64,000 nt of DNA from Siderastrea radians (lineage: Eukaryota; Cnidaria; Anthozoa; Scleractinia; Rhizangiidae). The position numbers and the translations under genes are program-made. Of this stretch, positions 1-11,043 are shown in pieces. The notes below the pieces were generated by a model, which ran no database searches, was not told the origin of the DNA, and saw nothing but the letters and a program-made list of their open reading frames with translations. Position 1 is the first letter of the stretch, and each line of letters starts with the position of its first letter. The stretch is taken from contig OZ024895.1 of the NCBI GenBank assembly GCA_964017195.1, positions 6,444,001 to 6,508,000 of the forward strand. The letters are read 5' to 3'.

Positions 1-243
1 TGCCTCTTTCCGTAGTTAGATATGCCGTTAATTCAAAATCAGGGACGTCATCAACAACGCACGAGCTTGTAAGCGCGAGCACCAACGAACTTTCAGTTAA
101 GCTCTGATGAAGGTGGACAGAAGTCACCGAAAATTTAGAAGAAAAAAGTCAGATCGGTTTAAAAAACGTTTTTGTAAGTGATGTGAATTTTAATTATCTG
201 ATGAATGTCAATGAATAAACATTTTTCCAATCTTTACACTCAG

Positions 244-327
244 GTAAAATCGAACAGATGAAAAGTGAAATTGGTGGCATTAATGAGAAGCTGGACACTC
301 TGAAGGCAACTTCAACTGAAGACGAAG
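244..327 (+). CDS. NLR1 coiled-coil exon A
   Basis: An 84-nt exon between acceptor TTTACACTCAG and donor GTCAGT, phase 1 at both ends. It encodes about 28 residues rich in K and E with a heptad-like core (IGGINEKLDTLKATSTEDE). It matches the exon at 18879-18989 of NLR2, including about 60 bases of upstream intron and the downstream intron start. It probably forms a linker or oligomerising helix between HEPN and NACHT. Confidence 0.75.
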
Positions 328-3300
328 GTCAGTTCTCCAAAGTTTTTAATCTTTTAACTTCTCCTGCTGAATGTAAAAATTCTGTATTTGTTGTAATATT
401 TCCCAGCAGTGAAAATTTTCACGGGAAAACAAACTGTACCAAGTTTAATTAAAGAACTTCAGTTCATTCCAAATTTTCAGTCACGTTTTATCGAAGATTG
501 AACTGCATGACCTGGCTCAAGTTTTCAAGGTACCTTATAATATCACACTTTGTTAAATACATATACAACGTGGTCTTCGACTATAACGCAAGAATTTTTC
601 ATTATAGGAACATGACTTTCTTTTGAGTAACCTTTCTTTTAGAGTCAAAAAGCGACTCAACTTTTCTGATGACTTTCCTTTGAGAACCTTTTTAACTTTT
701 AGAGAGTGGTTTGAATGCGTGACTGAATTAAGCCATTGAAAAGTATTAAATTCCCTGTGGTTCTCATTGTTTATCACCGTTTTCCATTTCTTAAGCCCTG
801 GTCAAACGGAGTCGCAAGTCAACGCAAGTTAGGAAATGTGAACTTGCGAACACAAACTTGCGATGAGTGGCCAAACGGACTTGCAAGCAGACGCAGCCTT
901 GCACGCAGGCCCGTACAAAGGAAAACAATACTAAGACCAACTTGCATCGACTTGCGTTGGGTGGCCAAACGGTGAAAAACTTGCGTTCACTTGCGTGCAA
1001 ATTTGAGCTCGATCAAAGTGAACTCAAGTCATCGCAAGCAATCGCAAGTCATGTCCAAACGGAATCGCAAGTTAATTCAAGTTTTCAACTTGCGCTAACT
1101 TGCGATTCCGTTTGGCCAGGAATTAATTTCTTCTCCTTTATAGATAACACCAGAGACGACCTCGAAGAGATAAGAACTGAAATTGGAAACGTTAGTGAGA
1201 AGCTGGACACTTTAAAGACATCTGCAACTAAGGATGAAGGTCAGTTCCTGGAGATAATTAAAAGGTTAAAACTAGACAAAAAAATATTGCCAGATGCCAT
1301 AGTTTGTTAAATATCTTATCCAATCATGCATGGAACAAAAACTTAACTGCTTAACTGTGTGGCAAAAAAGTATTTTTCTTTCGAACATGTTAATTTTCGA
1401 AATTATGAATATATGAAATTCATATATTTGAACTGCGGAATAAAGAAATAAATGTAAAGAAGAGCCTCGCAGTTATTAACGCAACTTAAGGCCGCGGGTG
1501 ACAAGCTGCTCATGAATAAATTTATGAAGCAAAATTTTGGTGGAGGTCGTACGTTAAAAAGCTTTAGATCTTGATCGTTTGGGAGCCGATTTCGTTGAAA
1601 CTTAATAGAAGGCTTGAGGAATGTTGGAAGTGCAACAAGACTGTTTTTCCTTCGATAAATTGTTTTTCTTTGCGATGCTTTGAGCTTCCAAAGTAAAGAT
1701 TTGGTAAAACGCGACTCCGTGTCCAAGTTTTCTCCTCGTGGAGAAGACAAAACTTCTTGATTTTGCCACTAGTTGATCAGTTAAAACCTCTATTGTGTCA
1801 CAACAGAAGCCAATTTTGTGATTTCAAGTTCCACTGAAAGTTATAAGCCTTTAAATTAGTAAAATCGTCCTTGTTTAAATTTGAAGACTTAAAACTTCTG
1901 TTAAAAACCCTGTTTGAAAAAAGTACTTCTGTTGTGACAACCTACAACACACCTATTTTACCTGTCTGCTGTGTCAGTTCAGGAAATTTTATATCCGCGC
2001 TGTATTCTTGGACACAAAATTGGTGGTTTTAGGGCTTCCGAAGGTTTATCGAAGAAACACGAGTGTTTAAGCCAAGAATATTTTATTATGTAAATTATGG
2101 ATATAAAAATTACGAAGCAATTGTTAACACTCCAGAAACAAACAATAGGTTGCATGCAATCTGTTTGTGTTTTCCGTCGAAAATAAACGAAAGAAAAAAG
2201 CATTGGTGCTGAACCAATTAATATTTATACCGCACACAAAATAGAAAGAGAGTTTTACTATCGAAATTTTCAAAGCGGATTTTTTCCGCTTAAACGTAGA
2301 ATAAAACACTAATTAAAACCAATAAGAACGACGAAATCGAACTCTTTTATTATTTTCCGGTCTGTGGAGCAGTGTATATATACACGGAAAGAACTTCACG
2401 GAGTTCCACTTACGAAAGACGCAGATGTTGATAAATATTGGACACAAAATTGGTGATGTTGATAAATATTCGAGATAGAGATAGAAACAGTATTTTATTT
2501 TCGTTTTGTTTTGCTGTAAAAATTCTAAAAAGTTGCAATTAACGTTTCAACTAACAGATAAAGAATAAAAAGAACGGTACAGATACAACAAGCAAGCGCT
2601 CAACGCATTTATTAATTATTGTTATTATGAAAATTTTTATTTAACAATACTTAAAATGCACAATGTTTCCTGCCACATGATTAAACGCACGAGCAATCAT
2701 TGATGCCTAAACCAAAGATTTTATACTGCAGAGCTTACTCATGAATATTTCGCGCAATGTCGCTATTATTCGTCGCACTTCGTGCATACGCTTTAAATAA
2801 ATGAATACTGATGATCTAGTCTCTCACCCGCGGCCTTAAGCAGTTGCGAAAAGAAAGCCTGAAAAAATCAGGCTTCCCGGGATTCGAACCCTGACCTCTG
2901 CGATACCGGTGCAGCGCTCTAACCAATTGAGCTAACAAGCCAACTGGGAGCTGGTCATTAAATTGGTTCGTAATATACCCGGGAAAGATGAAGATGAAAT
3001 TATGAATATATGAAATTCATATATTTGAACTGCGGAATAAAGAATTAAAATATTCCGCAGTTCAAATATGTGAATTTCATATATTCATAATTTCATCTTC
3101 ATCTTTCCCGGGTATATTACGAACCAATTTAATGACCAGCTCCCAGTTGGCTTGTTAGCTCAATTAGTTAGAGCGCTGCACCGGTATCGCAGAGGTCAGG
3201 GTTCGAATCCCGGCAAGCCTGATTTTTTCAGGCTTTCTTTTTACAACTGCATAAGTTGTGTTAATAACTGCGAGGATCTTCTTTACATTTATTATGTTAA

Positions 3301-6300
3301 TTTTCTTTGTTTATTCAACCATTTTGCGCCTGAAGTCAAATGTTGACACCAGTGGAACAATTCAAAGTATTAACTCAGGTTAAAATCCTGAACGTTTGGG
3401 TGTGAAAAATTTGTAGTGCAACTCGCAAAGATTTTTAGTGCCCTAATCTCCCGCTGTTTCATAAGCTGTGTACCACAAAGTGAAATAGGGTTTTCACTTT
3501 CGCTTTTTAGTACCGACTTACGAATTGAAATCAGAATGTATGCTGTTCATAATATGAATACGGAAAAAAAATCATATATGTGGTCTCTCATATATGTGGT
3601 CTCTAGAATTAACTATACTTATTAAATGTGAACTGCAATTTGAACTGACTAATAGTCGCATATTAATTTTGTTCGTTAGATAACATCAAAGACAAACTTG
3701 ACCAGATAAAAAAAGAAATAGAAAATCTCAAAGAGCAGTTGGATGTCTTGAAAACAGAGAGAGTAGAAAGCAGGAATGAAGGTCAGTTCCAACATAGGAA
3801 ATAAACGGACGTTTAGTTAGAAAGAAATTCTATCTTATTCCCTTCCTCTTGTCCTTCACAATCGGAAAATTTTAAAAACAAGAGTATTACTAGTACTGAT
3901 TACCGGTACATTCTTAGTAATCCAGACAGTAATTCACGGACCGTTCTCGATACTGTACGCGTAAGCTATCGTGCTTGTACTCATGCAAGTAAGGACTGAT
4001 TTAGACGGTGCAAGTTATTTGAACTTAAGATCAAATAACTCTCTGCTCCTAACACTCCCACCTGCGAGGTCATACACAACCCTCGGAGACAGAGCATCTA
4101 TGTATGCTGCCCCTAAATTATGGAACGCATTGCCCGAACAAATATGCAATAGCACTAGCGTTGGAATTTTTAAGACTCAAGTGAAAACATATTTATTTAA
4201 CATAGCTTTTAAATTATAAATTATATACATTTTAATGGATAGAAGGAGGGCACGGGGTGGGGAGTTCGAAGGGGGGGGGGGGCTGCTTCTCTTAGCTGTT
4301 TTATTCAAATTTGTCTTACATATATTTACCTGATTTTTACACGACATGTTAATATGTAATTTTACCCAGTTTTTTATTTTTATTTCAAATGTATTGTAAT
4401 GCGCATTCGAAAATGCCACATTGATGTTTGCGCAATATAAAACTCATTAAAGTTAAAGTTAAGTTAAAGTTACAATTTTGTCGCAGGCAACAGGCTTAGG
4501 ACAAGCCTACAACAGGAATCATTTCGTTTAAATTAAACCTGCGACTTGCTTGCTGTTGTTGTTTGCCACGCGAAAAATTGTCGTAGGATTTTGAAACTTT
4601 TTAGAACCCTACGACAGTCGTATGAATGCAGAGAATTTGTACACGAGCCTATTACTCTGATTACTTCATTGATTAAAATATTGTTTATCCACATTCTGAA
4701 AGTTCAGCTACATGCCATTCACGTAGAAGCAGTGCAGGGATCGCTATTTAAACAAGTATTTGTTCTTAAGTTGCATCATTTCCTGCCACCTGCCACCTCG
4801 TCTCTATTAAGCCCCCCCCCCCGTTTCTATTCATGCCCCCCCCGTTCTCTATTAGCAGCCCGAGGGGGGAGGGGGCTTGAAGAGGATTTGCAGTATTACA
4901 AAACTTGACTCCCAGTGTAGGGATTATTAGAGAGGGCGCTAATAGAACTTTTCTAAAAGGATTCTGTCCGGGGTCTATTGTCTTATTTAGGACACACCTC
5001 TTTTTACTATTTAGTTAAATGAGTGTAATTGACCAGAGGGTTGAGAAATACTGCAAACTGTTGCCAAAAAGAAGCGGCGGTTTTTGTTATGGTGTTTGGC
5101 TACGAGAAGGTCCATAAGCACTACACGTAAAAGGATAATTGATGTAGAATCATTTCCGAGGTTAACTTCTGTCACCTATATTTCGCTTCCAGGTTCGTTT
5201 GATTCAGCTGAGGTGGTAGGTGGGATTCGGCAACTGTACACAATCCGGGAAGGATGGCTTGCACCTTTCCCTTGGTGTGAAGAGTTCCACTTTCATCTTG
5301 ATGACATCTTTACAAAACTCAAGATGGTCAGCAGGAAGAAAACTAGAGGAGCAACGACAAGCAACATTGTTGAAATGTCCGCGATCTTCCAACCACACGA
5401 AGAGTGTCCAAAGCCCAGAACTGTGTTAATTGAAGGAGAGCCCGGTATGGGAAAGACAACCTACTGCAATAAGGTTGCTTACGATTGGGCCACCAAGAAA
5501 TGTGAGGAAGCAGATTACCTTCCTGAAGTCAAAGTAGTACTATTGCTGAGATGCTGCGACATCGATTCTGACCTTTGGAAAGCCATTGATGATCAGCTTC
5601 TGCCGCGAGATATTCATAAAAAAGAGCGCAATAATTTTTTCAAGTACATTCGCCAAAATCAGTCCAACGTTCTATTGGTACTTGACGGATTGGACGAGTT
5701 ACCTACGAGTAAATTGCCAGAGTTTTCAGAACTCATTCAAGGTAGAATGCTTCCTCGATGTCCCGTTGTGGTTACAGCACGACATGAGGCTGGGATACCG
5801 ATGAGAAAAGTCTGTGACACTCTGCTAGAAATTGAAGGATTTACTACGCTAGATGCTGAAGATTTTATAGTCAAGTTTTTCAAAGAGAAGGAAGGGGATT
5901 TGGCCCAGAAGCTCTTACACAAACTGGACGATGATACGAACTTGGAAGAACTGATCGCAAATCCCCTCAACACTGCACTTCTTTGCCTTCTTTGTGAAGA
6001 CTTTGAGGGCAATTTTCCAGAAAGTAGAACACAACTGTACTTTGAACTAGTACAGTGTGTCCTGAGGAGATACAGAAAAAAGAAGGGATTAGCGGTTATC
6101 ACTGAGGATTTGATTGAAGTATACAAGACTGATTTGAAACACCTTGGTTCGATTGCGTTAAACGGTCTGCGTGAAAATAATATGTACTTCACCGACAAAC
6201 AGCTTGGAAATCACATGAGCGACTTACCTGGATTTGGATTTCTGTCAGTTCAGCCTGGAAGCAGCAAGCGAAGACCATGTTCCTGTTACGGATTTCTGCA

Positions 6301-7795
6301 TAAGAGCTTCCAAGAATTTTTCGCAGCTTATTTTATCTGTTGTCAGCTTCTCAGTGGAGAAATCAGTCCTGACGGCTTAGCTGCTGACAAAAGGTATTTC
6401 CTTGAGCTGAACCAAGTGCTTTTGTTCACTTGTGGCATGCTAGCAAAGCAGTCCGAAGAAACAGCAGAGGCCCTTATCAAGAGAATAGCGACTCAAGTGA
6501 ACGGAGATGGTAATTTTGCCGCTTTGGTAGTGGAGTGCATTGGAGAATGCAAAAAAGAACAAAGTGACTCTCATGTAGAATTGGCACGTACCTTTGGCTC
6601 AGTTTTGAGACTGACAAAGTTGAATTTGTATGGCAATCACCTTAATGCTGCTGGGGGTACTGCGCTTGCTGAAGCGCTTAAGATGAACACAACTCTGACA
6701 TTGTTGAATTTGTCTGACAATAACCTTAATGCTGCTGGGGCTGCTGCGCTTGCTGAAGCGCTAAAGACGAACACAACTCTGACAGTGTTGCATTTGTCTG
6801 GCAATAACCTTAATACTGCTGGGGCTGCTGCGCTTGCTGAAGCGCTTAAGACGAACACAACTCTGACAAAGTTGAATTTGTCTGGCAATCACCTTAATGC
6901 TGCTGGGGCTGCTGCGCTTGCTGAAGCGCTTAGGACGAATACAACTCTGACAGTGTTGCATTTGTCTGGCAATAACCTTAATACTGCTGGGGCTGCTGCG
7001 CTTGCTGAAGCGCTTAAGACGAACACAACTCTGACAAAGTTGAATTTGTCTGGCAATCACCTTAATGCTGCTGGGGCTGCTGCGCTTGCTGAAGCGCTTA
7101 GGACGAACACAACTCTGACATTGTTGAATTTGTCTGGCAATAACCTTAATGCTGCTGGGGCTGCTGCGCTTGCTGAAGCGCTTAAAACGAACACAACTCT
7201 GACAGTGTTGGATTTGTCTGACAATAACCTTAATGCTGCTGGGGCTGCTGCGCTTGCTGAAGCGCTTAAGACGAACACAACTCTGACATTTTTGTCTTTG
7301 TCTAACAATAACCTTAATGCTGCTGGGGTTGCTGCGCTTGCTGAAGCGCTTAAGACGAACACAACTCTGACAGTGTTGGATTTGTCTGACAATAACCTTA
7401 ATGCTGCTGGGGCTGCTGCGCTTGCTGAAGCGCTTAAGACGAACACAACTCTGACATTGTTGTCTTTGTCTAACAATAACCTTAATGCTGCTGGGGTTGC
7501 TGCGCTTGCTGAAGCGCTTAAGACGAACACAACTCTGACAGTGTTGTCTTTGTCTAACAATAACCTTAATGCTGCTGTGGGTACTGCGCTTGCTGAAGCG
7601 CTTAAGATGAACACAACTCTGACATTGTTGAATTTGTCTTTCAATAACCTTAATGCTGTTGGGGCTGCTGCGCTTGCTGAAGCGCTTAATGTAAACACAA
7701 CTCTGTCACGTTTGATTTTGTATAATTGTGAGTTCAGTCAGTCCGTCGCTAATGAACTAAGAGAAGAACATGGCAGCCGTATCTATTTTGAATAG
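244..7795 (+). CDS. NLR1: coiled-coil NACHT-LRR receptor gene (5' end outside window)
   Basis: Composite gene assembled from four + strand exons: 244-327, 1144-1239, 3680-3781 and 5193-7795. The first three end in GAAG followed by a GTCAGT donor and all junctions are phase 1, so they join in frame. The order is short coiled-coil segments, NACHT NTPase, about 13 LRRs. By comparison with the HEPN exons at 17600 and 58605, a HEPN start exon is expected upstream of base 1. Proteins of this type are cytosolic nucleotide-switch sensors; the ligand is unknown. Introns carry a TTAA-flanked MITE, tRNA-like repeats and a LINE tail. Exon joining is inferred from splice sites and paralogy, not from transcripts. 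Confidence 0.82.
795..1122. mobile_element. TTAA-flanked MITE, 328 bp
   Basis: The ends are inverted copies: the left has CCTGGTCAAACGGAGTCGCA, the right reads on the minus strand as CCTGGCCAAACGGAATCGCA. TTAA lies on both sides (791-794 and 1123-1126), the duplication typical of piggyBac-like elements. The interior repeats the motif AACTTGCG in both orientations and has no transposase. It ends 21 bp before exon B, so it supplies sequence next to that exon's branch and pyrimidine region. Confidence 0.8.
1144..1239 (+). CDS. NLR1 coiled-coil exon B
   Basis: A 96-nt exon between acceptor TCCTTTATAG and donor GTCAGT, phase 1-1. It encodes about 32 residues (DNTRDDLEEIRTEIGNVSEK followed by LDTLKTSATKDE), clearly homologous to exons A and C and to the NLR2 exon at 18879. 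As a phase-symmetric cassette it can be included or skipped without changing frame. Confidence 0.75.
1404..1506. repeat. Partial copy of tRNA-like repeat family
   Basis: The bases around ATATGAAATTCATATATTTG and the following GCAGTTATTAACGCAACTT match parts of the repeats at 2821-3290 and 63187-63532. The last 20 bases (around GGCCGCGGGTGA) recur inverted at 2821-2840, so this piece and the 2.8-kb copy form a large inverted pair around about 1.3 kb. No gene was recognised in 1507-2820. Confidence 0.55.
2870..2941 (-). tRNA. tRNA-like sequence (SINE head), anticodon position reads GGT
   Basis: On the minus strand it starts GGCTTGTTAGCTCAATTGG and ends in AAGCCT, with a 6-7 bp acceptor stem, an A-box-like TAGCTCAATTGG and a perfect B box GGTTCGAATCC. 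The loop reads CCGGTAT, giving GGT (Thr) at the anticodon position, but base 33 is C instead of T and the anticodon stem has a mismatch. A tRNA-derived repeat is more likely than a working tRNA. Confidence 0.45.
3149..3220 (+). tRNA. tRNA-like sequence (SINE head), anticodon position reads GGT
   Basis: Mirror copy of 2870-2941 with the same cloverleaf elements. GGCTTG pairs with CAAGCC, the B box GGTTCGAATCC is intact, and the A box has one change (TAGCTCAATTAG). The odd C at position 33 and the repeat context argue for a pol III-derived repeat. Confidence 0.45.
3680..3781 (+). CDS. NLR1 coiled-coil exon C
   Basis: A 102-nt exon between acceptor TTTTGTTCGTTAG and donor GTCAGT, phase 1-1. It encodes about 34 residues, beginning DNIKDKLDQIKKEIENLKEQ, with the best heptad pattern of the three cassettes. 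It precedes the NACHT-LRR exon by 1.4 kb, an intron that contains a LINE 3' end. Confidence 0.75.
3971..4475 (+). mobile_element. 3' end of a non-LTR retrotransposon (LINE)
   Basis: A short open frame (about 3971-4219) ends with a typical C-terminal tail of CR1/L2/jockey-type reverse-transcriptase proteins: GDRASMYAAPKLWNALP, then a KTYLF motif. It is followed by about 220 bp of untranslated sequence with a G tract and an AAAGTT/TTAAAG microsatellite tail at 4443-4472, as expected at a LINE 3' end. Only the tail is present, so it is a dead 5'-truncated copy inside the last NLR1 intron. Confidence 0.7.
4480..5192 (+). other. Intron segment duplicated before each NACHT-LRR exon
   Basis: This stretch, with C/G homopolymers at about 4817-4880, is closely repeated at 20580-21096 before the NLR2 exon. 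It ends in the acceptor TTTCGCTTCCAG. The open frame runs back to 5084, but the paralogous splice site and phase 1 place the exon start at 5193. It is part of the tandem duplication unit. Confidence 0.6.
5193..7795 (+). CDS. NLR1 NACHT-LRR exon
   Basis: One uninterrupted 2.6-kb exon (open from 5084; residues below count from there). Walker A GEPGMGKTT is at residues 118-126, Walker B LLVLDGLDELP at about 197-207, and a winged-helix motif FLHKSFQEFFAAYF at about 404-417. Residues 509-875 are 13 leucine-rich repeats of 28 residues (pattern LxLSxNNLNAAGAAALAEAL), NLRC3/RNase-inhibitor-like. A divergent cap ends at TAG 7793. LRRs 3-4 and 5-6 are almost identical 168-bp duplicates, as are 8-9 and 10-11. 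All NTPase motifs look intact. The role as a cytosolic pattern sensor is inferred from the family. Confidence 0.9.
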
Positions 7796-8849
7796 TAAGT
7801 TGAAGCCTCCATCTCCAATCTCCTCTCCGTCTTGAAGAAAGCAACAAAACAAATATCCAATGTAAAAAAGAGTATACGTAATTACGAGGAGGTTTTAAAA
7901 GCCGTTAACCTGGTTAATTAGTTCTCAAACACGGAGCGAGTTGAATTGTAGAATCCAAGTGGCTCAGCCTGTCAGACAATGTTTTGTTGCTTTTAATACC
8001 GTGACTATAAACTGAAGAAAAAAAAAACATTTAAGGCGCTTTTTACGCTCTTGGAAGATTCTTGCTCGACTAAATTCGAATCTTCGAAACAGTCGAATTT
8101 TCGGTAAAATTCGGCAAAATTTTCTGTGACGGTTTCGTGACTGTTAATTTTTATCATTAGTCATCCAATCCCTGATTCAAAGCTTTAAAGCCATCAAAGT
8201 GCTTCTAAGAAGGTGCACTGTTTCCATGGTTTCCTTTCAGTATGGGCTGTTCGCTTGCTTGCTCTGTTTTAATTAAGCTTTTATTTTCCTTGGATTTGTG
8301 TAGTATGAAAATTAAGGTAAAATTTCTAACACACACAATATTATACAGTATCAGTATTGCCGGTATTGAATTATTTTGACCCGCTACTTAGACTTGTGAA
8401 TAGACTTTAAATCAACACAAGGACTCAAGGGAAAAAGGAAACCTACTTAATGATGGAAAAGATAAAATCAAAATGATTCCTTGTCTGCAGTTTCATAGTA
8501 CTGTCCTCTTATCTAGTATGTCAAGCGAGGGTACCTTACCTTGTAGAATGGTTTTACATAGTAGCCTCTATTTAAATGGTGACGCTTGTCGGATGATTTT
8601 TGCGTGATTCATAAATTTTTGAGAAAATGTGGCCAACAAGTAGGTTGTAACTGGCCGTTCATAACCAAGTCTTAACCTTTTCTCAAGTAGTTAAATGTTG
8701 TCAATTTGTAAATACTTAGTTAAGGGAATTAATGTAGCGGACATGTTCAACGAGTGCACAGTTAAATATGTCATGTAAAAAGACCAAAGAGACACTGAGT
8801 GATGTCATGTTGACGCAGAAGTGTTTGCTTCTTGTATGGCTTATTTTCA
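7796..8849 (+). other. 3' flank of NLR1, shared with NLR2 and the third copy
   Basis: Sequence from the stop codon to about 8849 aligns with 23292-24330 and largely with 25343-26470. It includes the motif GTAATTACGAGGAGGTTTTA and the AAATTCGAATCTTCG segment. It presumably contains the 3' UTR and was duplicated with the coding exon. No separate gene was seen. Confidence 0.6.
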
Positions 8850-10584
8850 GTTCAAAGTATTTTAATTCCATTTTGTCTTTTTGAATCTCGTTCCTTCCCA
8901 AACTCCTACTCTGTCCCAGGCGTTCATCTTTTCATTTTTGCTCACAATTTTTACGCACCATTTTTCCTTCGCTCTTCACAATCAGATCGCCTGGTACAGG
9001 CTTCTAGAGTTTAAACTTGAGGCTGGCTCTCCTATCCCACCGACATGCATTCGGTTCATCTGCATAACAAGCTTTGCGTTTGAATGCTCTCTCTACCTAC
9101 CATTTGTTAGTTTTTTGTTATTATTTTGCTCTCCTTTCGCCTCGTCAGTGCTGCATCGCCGCATACCTGCCAGAGAACCAGGCTTAATGTACGTTGAGTT
9201 TTTATTTTTGCGAATCCAAAAAGAGTCCACTCAGACAAAAGCTATTAAATAGAGCTTCACTTTGCTACCCGGGATGGAATCCCGTATGAAAGGAGCGGGG
9301 ATGCTCCTCGCAATTTGAATTAGAGGACACCAACCTGGACGTGGCTTAAGTTTTAGTTGACCCCTAAAATATGTCCGGTAATGATACTATAAAGTTAAGG
9401 CCAAGAAATACAGGCAATAGTTTCATGTAACTAGGTCGCACAACAATGTTGTGTTGCAAGTTGAGATTTTTGTTGCATGGCTGTACTGCCTCCGTGCTCA
9501 ACAAATTTTTATGTTGCAAAAAGTAGAAGTGGCGTCTACTTTCTGCAACGTGAAAAGTTGGTAATACTCGTAGGAAACGATATCAATTTGCAAGGCAACA
9601 TTGATGTGCGACAAGCTACACGAAAGTGTTTCCATATTACTTGGCCTCATGAAGAAATTTTCAAGATTTCATTCATGGTCGCTCCTGGCCACCCATATAG
9701 TATGGCCCGCTGTTTTATTTCTTCACGTGCAACCCTCAGCGATACCTTTGTGGGCTGAACGTATTGTCGTTCTGTCCTGAACAGTCTACGGGTGGTACCA
9801 AAATCTGTACAGTCTACACCGTAGAAGAGACGACGAGCATCGTCGCCGTTTTTCATGAGAGTCCCCCACCTGTCTCTAGTTTTGTTAGTATGCTATACAA
9901 GGGGGAAAATTGATTAATACATAACGTAAATAGTGACCGTGGATCTTCTTTGAAAAGTTTCAGAAGTGTAGGGCTTGCTGAGATCTGAACTGTGTACTTC
10001 ATTTGTGAATGTAGCTAGTTTTACCATAAAGGGCAAACAAGATCGACTGGTGTGTTTATTTTGCTCCACAAGGTGGTTCTAACTTTTGAGCGCGTGGATG
10101 AAATACTTACGTTTGACCAAGTGAAACGTTCCTGTGACGCTATTTATTGTGCTGTGCAACGTGATCTTAAGTGTGTGTGTGTGTGTGTGTGTGTGGGGGG
10201 GGGGGGGTGGGGGGGCAGTCTAGTCACATTTTTAGGAAATAGGACAAGATTTTGGTAAGGAAATAAAAGAAGGATAAAATCTTTGTACACACCCTCAGAC
10301 AGTCCACCCCTACGAAAGAGCACTTGTTAATTGTGGACTGTTTTGGTGTCCATCTATTACAGTTGTAATTAATAACTTTAAATCTTATTTTAACTCACCT
10401 TGAATTCTTAATAATTTTCAATTTTCTTAAAAATCATCAATTCCACCCTTTTTCTTTACGTTCACTTTAAAAATCGCGAAAAAAAATCTCACGGATTTAT
10501 GGGAAGTTGCCTGATCTGAACTTGAAGCTTTTTTAGATTGAATGAAATCTCCTGGAAGAGATTAAACCTGAAAGGAAAAAAAGA
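8850..10584. other. Unassigned spacer present in unit 1 but not unit 2
   Basis: In the NLR2 copy the sequences matching 8849 and about 11234 are adjacent (24340), so this block was gained here or lost there. Open frames at 8881-9252 and 9477-9758 have no recognisable domain. A (GT)n tract followed by a long G run lies at 10171-10216. Confidence 0.4.
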
Positions 10585-10588
10585 TTAA

Positions 10589-11039
10589 GTAATGGTCCTA
10601 GTAAGAACTAGGCAACCCAACGGCAAGGAATGCAGAAAGGTGTTAATTGCGATATTGTTGAAACGGTCCACCTCATTGGCTAAAACATGAAAATCTACTA
10701 TCACTTCATCAGGTAGCGCATTTATTTCTCTCTAGTTTACTTATTGATTCCCTTTTAGTGAAAACTATTCTGAGTTTTAATGCAGCAAAATTTCTATGTG
10801 GGAAATATGGAAAATTAGAAGCCTTTCTTGGCCATTGTTTTGGAGTCTCATGATTGGATAAAATCTTGTAACACAAAAGAAATATCGCTTTAAAATAAAG
10901 TTTCAGTACATCTTATTTCAAAAACGTGTTGTCCATAGGTTGATGTATTTTCAGTAAGAATATCTAAACAATCTTACGTGGGGAAAGCGAAATGCCGCAG
11001 AACAATAGAGGATTGCCTAGTTCTTACACGCATTGTTAC
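10589..11039. mobile_element. TTAA-flanked MITE, about 450 bp
   Basis: Inverted termini share GTAAGAACTAGGCAA (left 10601-10615, right inverted 11013-11027). TTAA occurs at 10585-10588 and 11040-11043. The interior has no transposase. It fits a non-autonomous piggyBac-type element, as at 795-1122. Confidence 0.65.
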
Positions 11040-11043
11040 TTAA

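Larger units (their letters stand above)
2821..3290. repeat. Head-to-head pair of tRNA-derived repeats
   Basis: Two tRNA-like heads (minus 2870-2941, plus 3149-3220) diverge from a palindromic centre near 3040, where ATATGAAATTCATAT sequences fold back. Each head is followed by a T-rich tail (TTTTTTCAGGCTTTC). The same unit occurs at 63187-63532. The arrangement fits a tRNA-derived SINE, or a foldback element carrying one, inserted in the NLR1 intron. Confidence 0.6.

Noticed and set aside
105..160. Hammerhead ribozyme-like pattern CTGATGA, a GGTG/CACC stem and GAAA
   Set aside because: An extra A between core and stem II, an A-G mismatch at the base of stem III and no convincing stem I. It is not placed in a retroelement terminus.
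6637..7698. Long minus-strand open frames (83, 99 and 213 codons; 237 codons at 22475-23188) across the LRR arrays
   Set aside because: They are antisense shadows of 84-bp LRR repeats; their A/S-rich peptides are just the complement of the LRR codons.
8881..9252. 123-codon hydrophobic open frame
   Set aside because: No start context, splice sites or recognisable family; lies in a spacer absent from the paralogous unit.
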